Origin: an uncultured Bizionia sp.
GTDB taxonomy: Bacteria; Bacteroidota; Bacteroidia; Flavobacteriales; Flavobacteriaceae
Assembly (NCBI GenBank): GCA_947496215.1
Contig: CANMCF010000003.1
Span: forward strand, 124,001-188,000
Direction of reading: 5' to 3'
DNA length: 64,000 nt
In this document: piece after piece, positions 55,545 to 64,000 of the stretch
Position numbering within the stretch: position 1 is the first letter of the stretch
How the letters are laid out: each line of letters begins with the position of its first letter
Notes under the pieces: model-generated
The model's input: only the letters and a program-made list of their open reading frames with translations
What the model was told of the DNA's origin: nothing
The model's database searches: none
Program-made: the position numbers and the translations under genes

Positions 55545-58500
55545 TTACGCTTGAAGTACATTGTCTTTATTTTCTTGTAATAGGTTTGTGATCAAACCAG
55601 CATGGCGGATACGTTTAATGGCTAGGTTCTTGAACTCGACTAGCAATACTCCATTTTCATCATAGATGCTAATATCGCTTTTGATGACTTCTGAAGGTTC
55701 GTCGTACTTTTCTTCCTTATGCTTGCTGTATACATAAATTGTGGATGGCAATGTCCCATACGCCTTGAATCGTTCGATTGAAAATGGAATGTATGATACT
55801 TGATTTTGAGTTATGGCATGAAAAGAACTCCCTGAAAATGTAGCTCCATCCAAAAAGGCTGGGCTCAGATAAAAACGATCCAAGTAAGATGTCGACAAAT
55901 CGCTTAAATGCAATTGCATCAACTCTTCTCTTCCCTTTTGATAAACCACTCCTAGTGTTTCCATGAATTCCCCATGGACAATATCTACCGATCTAGCTGA
56001 TTTGTATACATCCGACATATCTATTTTTTGATCACTTGTAACTTTGAAGCTTCGTATGTCCAATTTAGATCTTGTTTCATTCTTCATTGTATTCAATCGA
56101 CAACTTACATGCTTATTCCATTCTCCATATGCATTTCCATCAAGATTCAATCTTTTAGAACGTACCATGACATCACTTATGGAATGCATCCCTTTTCTAA
56201 ATCTCACTTCTATTCTACGATTGTATGTCTCATCCGTTGCCAATGGCTCGGTAAAGATGATACGACTCAACTCGAATGTTCTTCCAAACAATTCCTTGCT
56301 ACAACGCAGTACCAAATCCAAATAGGTAACGCCTGGAACTATGCTTACTCCATGTACCCTATGATCCCTCAATACGTAATGATCATTGTTCATATCCAAT
56401 GTAAAAGTCCATTCGGCACCTTCTTTTTTCTTATCCATATCAAAGTATGTTGCCATACTTTTGGCCGAAACATCTTTGTTTTTCACGGCAACGATTTCTT
56501 TTACACCTTTCGCCACCATTTCCTCCTTTACTTTTGCTTTTGTTGTTTTTTTGGTTTCTGGCCAATGACGCTTTCTATTGAACTGAATGTTCGTTTTGTT
56601 GAAAGGCTTGTTTATTTTGTTGCTTTCCGGAATGCCTTCATTGCTAAGAATGACATGCGCATTGTTCCCTCCTAGACCAAAGGCACTTATTCCTGCTCTT
56701 CTGATACCATTTACACCTTCCCAATCTTGTAGTGTCCTTACTGGATATACTGGTGAATTGGAGAAATCGAATCGTGGATTCGGAGTATCGCAATTTAATG
56801 TCGGAGGCAATTGTCCTGCACAAACAGATAGAGCTGTCTTTATGACTCCTGCTACACCTGCCGCGCTCATTAAATGACCTATATTCGTCTTTACACTTCC
56901 AACAGCACATTTTTGATCCTTCACATTGCTTTTCGACAATACTGTTGTTATTCCCTTTAGCTCGATCGGGTCTCCTATCAAGGTTCCTGTTCCGTGTGCT
57001 TCGATATAACTTATCGTCGATCGATCTATTTGACCATTGTCTATGGCTATTTCCAAAAGCTCTTGTTGCGCCTTTGGGTTTGGGGTAGTTATCCCCATTG
57101 TACTACCATCGTTATTTACTGCCGTCCCTTCTATGACACTATATATCTTGTCTCCATCGGCAATGGCATCTTCCAACCTTTTCAACAAGAGTACACCACA
57201 ACCTTCTCCCAATCCTGTACCATCTGCTTTTTCATCAAAAGCCTTTGTCCTTCCATCTTTGGACAAAACCTCGGCAATGCTCAATCCAACAAAGTGACCT
57301 TCATCCAACAAGATGTCCACTCCTCCTGCCAAAGCCATCTCCGTCTCTCCTTGTCGCAAACTTTTCACTGCCAAATCCATTGCCGTTAACGAACTGCTAC
57401 AAGCTGTATCTATGACCATGTTTGGTCCCTTCAAATTATAGATGTGCGCCAAATGCGCCGTTATGAAATTTTGACCTGTCCCCACAATGAAGTCCTTGTG
57501 CAAATCTGTTAGCTTATGCTTGAAGTTTCCTACTCGCGCTCCTGCGTAAACTCCAACAGATTTGCCCCATAGTGCTTTTTTATCGTAGCCCGCATCTTCA
57601 ATGGCTTCCGCGCTTACTTCCAACCATTGCCTTTCCAGTGGGTCCAATTGACTGGCCAATGCTTCAGGAATCTTGAAGTATTCGGGATCGAAATCTTCTA
57701 TGTTATCCAAGAAAGCTCCCCATTTGCTGTAACTCTTTCCTTGTTCTTTGGTTTCCGAATAATATGCATCTACATCCCAACGACTGGAAGGTACTTCTTT
57801 GATGCTATCTCTTCCTTTTTCAAGGTTATCCCAATAAGCGCCTACGTTGTTGGCCTCTGGGAAATGGCAAGCCATACCAATGATAGCTATCGGCTCGTTA
57901 GGGTTCGCCTTTTGAATGCTGTCTGAAACTGCATTAGGCACCACTTGATTCTCGGTTTCAATCACATCATTCCTTGATGCTATTTTCTTATCCAATACAT
58001 TGGATAGGGCATCATTGTAATGTTCTGTCAAATATTCGCTCAACATTCCTACCGTCGGATGTTCCAATATGATACTTGGAGAGAGGCTTACATTGCCTCC
58101 CAGTTGTTTTTCCAGCTGTTTCACCAAATCGGCCAACAAGATGGAGTCAACTCCATATTCCTGAAATGGAATGTCCAATTCCATAATGTCTGCTGGCAAT
58201 TTCAAAGCCTCACTTATTTGAACTGTTACCCAAGTACTAACCTCAGAACTATTTGTTTTGGTCACTTCCACACTGACTTGTGTCGCTTGTTTTGGAATTT
58301 CCAATAGGTTATCAACTGAAAATTCTAATTCATTGTAAACCATTGGGGCTATTGTAGGGATGCCATCTTCTTTTTCAAGACCAATAACCTGATCTATTAT
58401 TTTTGCTCCTTCATCATTGGTTAGTGACAACAATCCTAAATCCCTGTAGATCCCTTCTGTCACTTCTCCCATTCCTGTTTCTTTCCAACTCGGCCATTGA

Positions 58501-61500
58501 ATGCTTCTATATCCCTCCTTGTGATGCATTGCTGCAAAACTCTCCAAATAGGCATTGCACATTGCGTAATCACATTGCCCCGCTCCCAAGTGTGGTACCA
58601 AAGCGGAAATGGATGAGAATAAAATTCCAAAATCCACATCATGTGCTTTTAAAACTTCATACAGATTATCGAGCCCCAATACCTTTGGCTCTTGAAGCTT
58701 CTTGATCGTCTCTATCGACTTTCTGATAAATGCAGGTGTTTCCATATCGACCAAACCAGCACAATGCACCAAGCCTTTGATGGAGCCCCATTCTCCTTTT
58801 ATTTGAGATAAGGATTTCTCCAAAGCCTGCTTATCCATCAATGATGGGCTTATTAGTTTTACTTGTGCACCACAATTTTCCAAATATTGTATGTCCTTGA
58901 TTTTTTGTGTCAACACATTTTCTTCCTTGACGTATGTCTTCCACTCTTCCTTTGGAGGAAACCCTTGTCTTCCCAACAATACAAGTTGTTTAACCTGATG
59001 ATTCTTGACAAGATGCTTGGCGTATGCCATTCCCAATCCTCGGGTTCCTCCAGTTATCAATACTGGGCCTATAATTTTAGCTTCGGTATTCAAGACAATT
59101 GGCTTCAAAGATGGTATTTCCCACTTTCTGTTTCCATACCTAACCCTTACACTACTTGGAATATTTGGAAGTATGTTCAAAATGGCTTCAATATCAGACT
59201 CCATCGTAGAATCGTCATCCAGCTCCAAGCATATACTTGACACTTTTCCATATTCTGCCCCTAATGTTTGATACAATCCTTTTCCTATTGCTATCTTACC
59301 TTGTCTTGAAACTTGTACCAAATTTATTTTTTCTTGCTTGGAGGCATCTATTACCTTTTGTAAGATTTCCACCCAAGTATAATCTGTGGCGGATGTAGTT
59401 CCCAAATCGATCACTGCGTTTACGGATTCGAAAGGAACGATCTCCAATTTCAACGGGTTTACAACTATTGCTTGGTTGATCCTTTGTTTCAATGCAGACA
59501 CCAACGTACTATTTTCATTATTGGCATTTAAAATCAAAACGGTTCCATCTGGTAAAACATTAGATGCTATACTTGTTGTCTTCCAAGTTTCCTCATATAG
59601 TCCGATTGTTTTATCTGGTCCAGTGTTTTCAATAATCGACTTGGACTTGGGTTCCTCAACCATTTGAACTATTGTTTCTGGTATCCAATATCGTTGTCTG
59701 GCAAAAGGATAAGTTGGCAAGGAAAGTATCTTTGGCTTATTTCCCTTTTCATATAATTGTTTCCAATCTATGGTCACTCCCTTTACCCAATATTCAGCCA
59801 ACGTTCTCAAATCCAATCCTCTTATTGCAATTTGTAATTGTTTGCTATCTACAGATGCATTGCTTTTTCGCGTGTTACCTTCCAAAAAGCCATCCATTTG
59901 CCCCTCCAAATAGTTTTCCAACGCAACTTTCAACTCTTGGAGATCATTAACGGAAATTGCCAAACGCTCTTCCATTGCCTCTCTTCCCATTTGCAAGGTA
60001 TAGGCTACGTCATATACATTCTCAGATGTCTTTTCATTTATATGATCAAGTAAATTTTGTACTTGTTCTTTCAGTCTTGCCTTATTTTTGGCAGACAATA
60101 CAACAACTGTTGTTCCTCTACCTTCATATGCTTTGTATTGCGAAACATACTCTTCCAAGACTATGTGGGCATTGCTTCCTCCAGCCCCAAAACTACTAAT
60201 TCCGGCAACTCTTGACTGTCCATTTTCCACAGGCCAAGGAGTGGTCTCCCTTTGTAATTGGAAAGGACTGTTGTCCAAATCCAGATATTCGTTTGGTTGC
60301 TTCAAGTGGGGATTACCAGGAATAGTCCTATGTTTCAAAGATTGTACTACTTTGATGATTCCTGCTATTCCTGCTGCAGGCTCCAAATGCCCTATATTGG
60401 TTTTTACGCTTCCCAGCCTAATATGTGCTGTTGTGGGAAGAGCTTTATTGTTGTCCTTGTAAAGTGCTTTAAAAGCCAACTTCAAGCCTTCAGTCTCTAT
60501 CGGATCCCCCAATGGTGTTCCTGTTCCATGTGCCTCAATGTAACCTACTTGGCTTGGGTCTACTTTTGCAGATTTGTATGCTTTTATCAATAATTCCTTT
60601 TGTGCGTTTGGATTCGGAGAGGTCAATGTATTAGCCTTTCCTCCATGATTTTCTGATGCACCACGTATTACTGCGTGAATCTGATCCCCATCTGCCTTGG
60701 CTTGACTCAATCGTTTAAGCACTACCATTCCTACTCCTTCTCCTCTTACATATCCATTGGCACTTTGATCGAATGTCTTACAACGCCCTTCTTTGCTCAA
60801 AAAACCTGCTTGGCTCAATGGGAACAATAAATCTGGCATTAATACCAAACTTACTCCTCCAGCTATTACCACATTGCATTCTCCCCTTTGTATTTTTTCT
60901 ATCCCTCTTTTTATGGCTACCAATGAACTGGAACAAGCCGTATCTATGGTTTCACTCGGCCCATTCAAATCCAATAGGTAGGAAATGCGATTCGCAACCA
61001 TGGATTGTGACAATCCGGTAATTACTTGAGAATCGGTTATTCTACTACGATCTATCAGTGTGGCATAATCGTCGAAATAACTTCCTACGAACACACCTGT
61101 ATTTGTTCCGGATAGACTTTTTGGATTTACTCCCGCATCTTCCAATGCATGATAGGCTTCCTCTATTGCCAATCGATGTTGAGGATCCATTAGCTCAGCC
61201 TCTTTGGGAGATATGTTAAAATGCAACGGATCGAATTTGTCTATGTCTTCTATAAACCCACCCCATTTTGCAGTGGTCTTTCTCTTTTCTTCTGTAGCTT
61301 CTCCATAATAGTCTTTCCAGTTCCAACGATCCTTTGGGATTTCGGTCACCAAGTCTTTGTTCGTCTTTATGTTTTCCCAAAAGGTATTTACATCTGGTGA
61401 ACCAGGAAATCTACCACTCATTCCTATGATTGCAATTGGCTCATTGGATTTTTTAGCCAATGCGCGAACTGCACAGCTTTCTTTTTTGCAAGCTGCAAAT

Positions 61501-63791
61501 GCTTTCTTAGCATCTTTGGCCATTACTGGAGCTACTTCGGTTTGTTCCACTGCTGTGGTTATTGTCGATTTTGGTGCTACTTGATGTTTTCTTTCCAATG
61601 CTTCCCTATGATCTTCCATCAAGAAAGCCGTTAGTTTTTGTATTGTCGGATAATTATAGAAAAGTGTTGGCAATACCTTTATAGCATAATATTCACTCAA
61701 TACATTGGCAAACTCCGTAAGTCCTACCGAATTGAATCCATAGTCCCCGATTTCTTCTTCTGTTGAGATGTTGTCTACAGATACATCCAACAATTCCGAA
61801 ACTGTTTTCATCAAGAGGCCTTCTACTTCTTTTTGAATGATCATTGGTTCCGAAGTCGAAATTTCCGTTGTGTTTTCTTTTTTTGTTATGGACTCCGTTA
61901 CTACTTCTACTTCTTTGTCATTTATTGCTTCTCCTGCCTCAATTCCCTTGTTGGAATATATGTCCAACCAATAGTCTTGTAGGTTGAATGGATAACATGG
62001 CAATGATAGCTTGGGTATCGATAGGTTTTCATAATATTTATGAATTGGCGCCTCGTAACCTTTTGTCCATAAGTCGAATAAAAAAGATTTATCTTGTTTT
62101 TCGTTCAAATCATTCAAGAACTCCACGACCTTCCCATTTTTCAAGAATATCTCATTTAGGCTCAACTCTTCTTTATGGTTTCCATTTACGTAGTAGCCTC
62201 TTTTTCCTTCAGACTTTGTAAATTTTGTCAGCTTTCCAATTAGGTCATCTATGGTTTTATATCTAAAAACAATACGCTGATTCAATTCTTTACGGCTTGT
62301 CAGATATTGATATTCTAATTGTTGCTCATTGCACCCCATGTTCTTCTCCAAGAAATTCTTGATGCGTTCCGCATAAGGGACAAACTGTGAAACCTCTGTA
62401 CAGGACAATGCCAAGAAGAAAACTCCATCTCTTAGTTTCTCTGCTGAAGCATTCTCTTTTAGAGGAATGTATTCTTCAAAAATGGCATGAATGACATTTC
62501 CTCCTCCTCCAGAATTGTTAACAGCCCCTCGTCTAGGTATCTCTTGTTTTTTGTCGTCTATCAATCTCGGCCACTCTTCTGTTTCTGCCGACATGTAATA
62601 GCGTGTTTTTTCTAATTTGATTTCTTTGCTTAAAGCTTCGAAATTCTTTATTCCTAATTTCTTTTTTGTTTTGAATGAATAGATCAATCTAATGACCGAT
62701 GCTAGTCCAGATGCAGCATGCATATGCCCTATGTTTGGTTTTAGCGAACTGATCTTACATGGTTTTGCAGTCTCTTTACCCAAAGCTTTCCCGAAATGTC
62801 TATCGGCTAATTTAAATGCTTTTATTTCTTGCGAATCCGCCAATATCGAAGATGCTGCATGGGCTTCTATATGTGTCACCGTTGCTGGGTCTATCTTGGC
62901 ATCTTCATAAGCTGCCACTATGGCTTTACTTTGTTGCCCAGAATCTGGGAAGGCTATATTTCCATTGCCTCCTACGTGACTGGATTCCGAACCTATTACA
63001 TAGGCGTGTATGTTGTCCTTGTCATCAATTGCTTCATCCCCTCGTTTCAACAACAGGCTCACAACACCTTCTGAAGGTGTGAATCCAGATGCCTTCTCTT
63101 GAAAAGGGCTTCCTCCATCTTCTGTTGTCGACATCAAACCCATTGACTGCGATCCTCCAAAAAAGGATCTTGTCCATTCTTCACCATATATCAAACTTAC
63201 TCCTGCTACTATGGCATAATCAACCTCTCCACTTTGCAACATTTTCTTTCCGTGATGCAATGCCGTCAATCCACTTGAACAAGATGTATTAATGCAATAG
63301 CTAGGACCTTTCAAATTGAAGTAATTGGAAATACGATTTGGCAAGTATGTTTGTGCCATTCCCAAGCAGGAATAGGCAGTTATCGGGGCTTTAGTAAGGT
63401 ATTCCATATATGGGTTTACCTCTTTACCAACAATGACTGCTACTTTTTTATTTTTAAGTGAAGAAGGTAAAATACAAGCGTCTTCGAACAAATGCCAGAC
63501 GGACATCAATAACTTTCGCTGCTGAGGAGTCATATATTTGGCTTCTTTGCCTATAATATGAAATAGCTTTGCATCAAATCCTTGAAGGTTCTTAACAAAT
63601 GCTCCTCGCTTTGGTTGTATCGATGCTTTGGGATCGTGATCCTCTGGAATATCCTTGATCAAGCTCTCCTGATTCTCCAATTTCTCCCAAAAATGCTCAA
63701 CTGAGTCAGATTCTGGAAAAACACCAGACATACCAATAATAGCAATGGATTTTTTATTAGGTGCGTTGTTATTTTCTTCTTTCTGTGACAT
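55545..63791 (-). CDS. Trans-AT polyketide synthase (KS-ACP-KS-KR-ACP-KS-DH)
   Basis: This 2748-residue PKS has the domains KS1 15-450 (Cys171 in TSCSSG, His311 in EAHAASS, second His in PNIGH), ACP near 686, KS2 786-1210 (TACSSS, EAHGTGT, NIGH), KR 1310-1790 with GGTRGLG near 1577 and a Tyr-Asn pair near 1745, ACP near 1881, KS3 1964-2385 and DH 2455-2735 (HRVHGVSIVP; second motif LDGATF with Phe where Gln or His is usual). Each KS is followed by the usual post-KS linker ending YPF...YW. No AT domain is present, so malonyl loading depends on the AT-ER protein. The protein ends after DH and the partner protein starts with tandem ACPs, a split module. It begins with a KS, so the loading module must be upstream, outside the window. 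Confidence 0.95.
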   Translation of the reverse strand: MSQKEENNNAPNKKSIAIIGMSGVFPESDSVEHFWEKLENQESLIKDIPEDHDPKASIQPKRGAFVKNLQGFDAKLFHIIGKEAKYMTPQQRKLLMSVWHLFEDACILPSSLKNKKVAVIVGKEVNPYMEYLTKAPITAYSCLGMAQTYLPNRISNYFNLKGPSYCINTSCSSGLTALHHGKKMLQSGEVDYAIVAGVSLIYGEEWTRSFFGGSQSMGLMSTTEDGGSPFQEKASGFTPSEGVVSLLLKRGDEAIDDKDNIHAYVIGSESSHVGGNGNIAFPDSGQQSKAIVAAYEDAKIDPATVTHIEAHAASSILADSQEIKAFKLADRHFGKALGKETAKPCKISSLKPNIGHMHAASGLASVIRLIYSFKTKKKLGIKNFEALSKEIKLEKTRYYMSAETEEWPRLIDDKKQEIPRRGAVNNSGGGGNVIHAIFEEYIPLKENASAEKLRDGVFFLALSCTEVSQFVPYAERIKNFLEKNMGCNEQQLEYQYLTSRKELNQRIVFRYKTIDDLIGKLTKFTKSEGKRGYYVNGNHKEELSLNEIFLKNGKVVEFLNDLNEKQDKSFLFDLWTKGYEAPIHKYYENLSIPKLSLPCYPFNLQDYWLDIYSNKGIEAGEAINDKEVEVVTESITKKENTTEISTSEPMIIQKEVEGLLMKTVSELLDVSVDNISTEEEIGDYGFNSVGLTEFANVLSEYYAIKVLPTLFYNYPTIQKLTAFLMEDHREALERKHQVAPKSTITTAVEQTEVAPVMAKDAKKAFAACKKESCAVRALAKKSNEPIAIIGMSGRFPGSPDVNTFWENIKTNKDLVTEIPKDRWNWKDYYGEATEEKRKTTAKWGGFIEDIDKFDPLHFNISPKEAELMDPQHRLAIEEAYHALEDAGVNPKSLSGTNTGVFVGSYFDDYATLIDRSRITDSQVITGLSQSMVANRISYLLDLNGPSETIDTACSSSLVAIKRGIEKIQRGECNVVIAGGVSLVLMPDLLFPLSQAGFLSKEGRCKTFDQSANGYVRGEGVGMVVLKRLSQAKADGDQIHAVIRGASENHGGKANTLTSPNPNAQKELLIKAYKSAKVDPSQVGYIEAHGTGTPLGDPIETEGLKLAFKALYKDNNKALPTTAHIRLGSVKTNIGHLEPAAGIAGIIKVVQSLKHRTIPGNPHLKQPNEYLDLDNSPFQLQRETTPWPVENGQSRVAGISSFGAGGSNAHIVLEEYVSQYKAYEGRGTTVVVLSAKNKARLKEQVQNLLDHINEKTSENVYDVAYTLQMGREAMEERLAISVNDLQELKVALENYLEGQMDGFLEGNTRKSNASVDSKQLQIAIRGLDLRTLAEYWVKGVTIDWKQLYEKGNKPKILSLPTYPFARQRYWIPETIVQMVEEPKSKSIIENTGPDKTIGLYEETWKTTSIASNVLPDGTVLILNANNENSTLVSALKQRINQAIVVNPLKLEIVPFESVNAVIDLGTTSATDYTWVEILQKVIDASKQEKINLVQVSRQGKIAIGKGLYQTLGAEYGKVSSICLELDDDSTMESDIEAILNILPNIPSSVRVRYGNRKWEIPSLKPIVLNTEAKIIGPVLITGGTRGLGMAYAKHLVKNHQVKQLVLLGRQGFPPKEEWKTYVKEENVLTQKIKDIQYLENCGAQVKLISPSLMDKQALEKSLSQIKGEWGSIKGLVHCAGLVDMETPAFIRKSIETIKKLQEPKVLGLDNLYEVLKAHDVDFGILFSSISALVPHLGAGQCDYAMCNAYLESFAAMHHKEGYRSIQWPSWKETGMGEVTEGIYRDLGLLSLTNDEGAKIIDQVIGLEKEDGIPTIAPMVYNELEFSVDNLLEIPKQATQVSVEVTKTNSSEVSTWVTVQISEALKLPADIMELDIPFQEYGVDSILLADLVKQLEKQLGGNVSLSPSIILEHPTVGMLSEYLTEHYNDALSNVLDKKIASRNDVIETENQVVPNAVSDSIQKANPNEPIAIIGMACHFPEANNVGAYWDNLEKGRDSIKEVPSSRWDVDAYYSETKEQGKSYSKWGAFLDNIEDFDPEYFKIPEALASQLDPLERQWLEVSAEAIEDAGYDKKALWGKSVGVYAGARVGNFKHKLTDLHKDFIVGTGQNFITAHLAHIYNLKGPNMVIDTACSSSLTAMDLAVKSLRQGETEMALAGGVDILLDEGHFVGLSIAEVLSKDGRTKAFDEKADGTGLGEGCGVLLLKRLEDAIADGDKIYSVIEGTAVNNDGSTMGITTPNPKAQQELLEIAIDNGQIDRSTISYIEAHGTGTLIGDPIELKGITTVLSKSNVKDQKCAVGSVKTNIGHLMSAAGVAGVIKTALSVCAGQLPPTLNCDTPNPRFDFSNSPVYPVRTLQDWEGVNGIRRAGISAFGLGGNNAHVILSNEGIPESNKINKPFNKTNIQFNRKRHWPETKKTTKAKVKEEMVAKGVKEIVAVKNKDVSAKSMATYFDMDKKKEGAEWTFTLDMNNDHYVLRDHRVHGVSIVPGVTYLDLVLRCSKELFGRTFELSRIIFTEPLATDETYNRRIEVRFRKGMHSISDVMVRSKRLNLDGNAYGEWNKHVSCRLNTMKNETRSKLDIRSFKVTSDQKIDMSDVYKSARSVDIVHGEFMETLGVVYQKGREELMQLHLSDLSTSYLDRFYLSPAFLDGATFSGSSFHAITQNQVSYIPFSIERFKAYGTLPSTIYVYSKHKEEKYDEPSEVIKSDISIYDENGVLLVEFKNLAIKRIRHAGLITNLLQENKDNVLQA

Positions 63792-63858
63792 AATCTTATG
63801 TATTCTTACGTTTGTGTTATCTAAACGACTTTTACCTCTTCACTTAATCTAGTCTAGA

Positions 63859-64000
63859 CTATCCATGAAACAATTGCATGTTCTTTCTAAAGACTTTTAC
63901 CTTGTCCTTTGCTGGATCCTTTATGGCCAGAATTAGTCCGTCCGTATTTTTTCTAGCTGATAGACGCTCTATATAATCTCCTTCGGACAAATCGTTTTCC
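63859..64000 (-). CDS. C-terminal end of an upstream gene in the same operon (partial)
   Basis: An open frame enters from the right edge and ends at a TAG (63859-63861) after 46 residues, including SEGDYIERLSARKNTDGLIL and ending MQLFHG. It lies 67 bases ahead of the PKS start on the same strand, so it is probably part of the same operon and perhaps a loading or accessory PKS protein. Too little is visible to assign a family. Confidence 0.6.
   Translation of the reverse strand, partial: ENDLSEGDYIERLSARKNTDGLILAIKDPAKDKVKVFRKNMQLFHG

Noticed and set aside
56028-56675. 215-codon plus-strand open frame opposite the PKS gene
   Set aside because: It lies wholly antisense to a strongly supported PKS DH/KS region and has no signal, domain or composition of a real protein. 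The same holds for other plus-strand frames opposite the NRPS, PKS and siderophore genes (for example 16196-16651).

Overview
The window comes from a member of the Bacteroidota, most likely a Flavobacteriaceae-like bacterium. The pointers are the AT-rich DNA, the short AT-rich intergenic gaps, the lipoproteins ending in Ala-Cys-Ser-Asp type lipoboxes, an OMP_b-brl_3-type TonB-dependent receptor, and siderophore synthetases carrying an N-terminal acyltransferase domain as in bisucaberin-type clusters. Nearly everything after base 800 is read on the minus strand. 

Region 1 (1-9820) is an accessory block. Small genes of unknown function and a three-gene Hachiman-like defence locus are each separated by an imperfect palindrome. 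One end of each palindrome resembles (G)NTAAC and the other GTTGTGC. Five such sites are visible (S1-S5). S4 is split by an IS110/IS1111-type element. Removing bases 3010-4453 restores a well-folded palindrome with one copy of CATAG. The defence operon encodes a HEPN-like protein, a HamA-like PD-(D/E)xK nuclease and a HamB-like DExH helicase that carries a C-terminal HIRAN-like domain. 

Region 2 (9820-10960) has no credible gene but is rich in palindromes and holds a two-copy direct repeat. 

Region 3 (10961-21951) is a compact, partly translationally coupled operon for an NRPS-independent (NIS) hydroxamate siderophore: PLP decarboxylase, N-hydroxylase, MFS exporter, two tandem GNAT-NIS synthetase fusions, a membrane acyltransferase and an RpfF-like (DSF synthase family) crotonase. 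A palindromic candidate iron operator lies just upstream, and a 40-bp perfect palindrome acting as terminator separates it from region 4. 

Region 4 (22387-64000, continuing past the window) is a hybrid trans-AT PKS/NRPS operon. In transcription order it holds the end of an unknown gene, a 2748-aa PKS (KS-ACP-KS-KR-ACP-KS-DH), a 6680-aa PKS/NRPS (ACP-ACP-KS0-DH-KR-ACP-KS-ACP-[C-A-PCP]x4-TE), an AT-ER fusion, three paralogous SMP-30-like lipoproteins, a PQQ-type dehydrogenase, a YceI protein, a TonB-dependent receptor, a MATE exporter and an Sfp-type phosphopantetheinyl transferase. Specificity codes read by eye suggest Val, an uncertain residue, Ala and Ala for the peptide part. The genes describe a pathway in which the AT-ER loads and reduces in trans, the two megasynthases build a polyketide-tetrapeptide, the TE releases it, MATE and the receptor move it, and periplasmic or lipoprotein enzymes may modify it after export.
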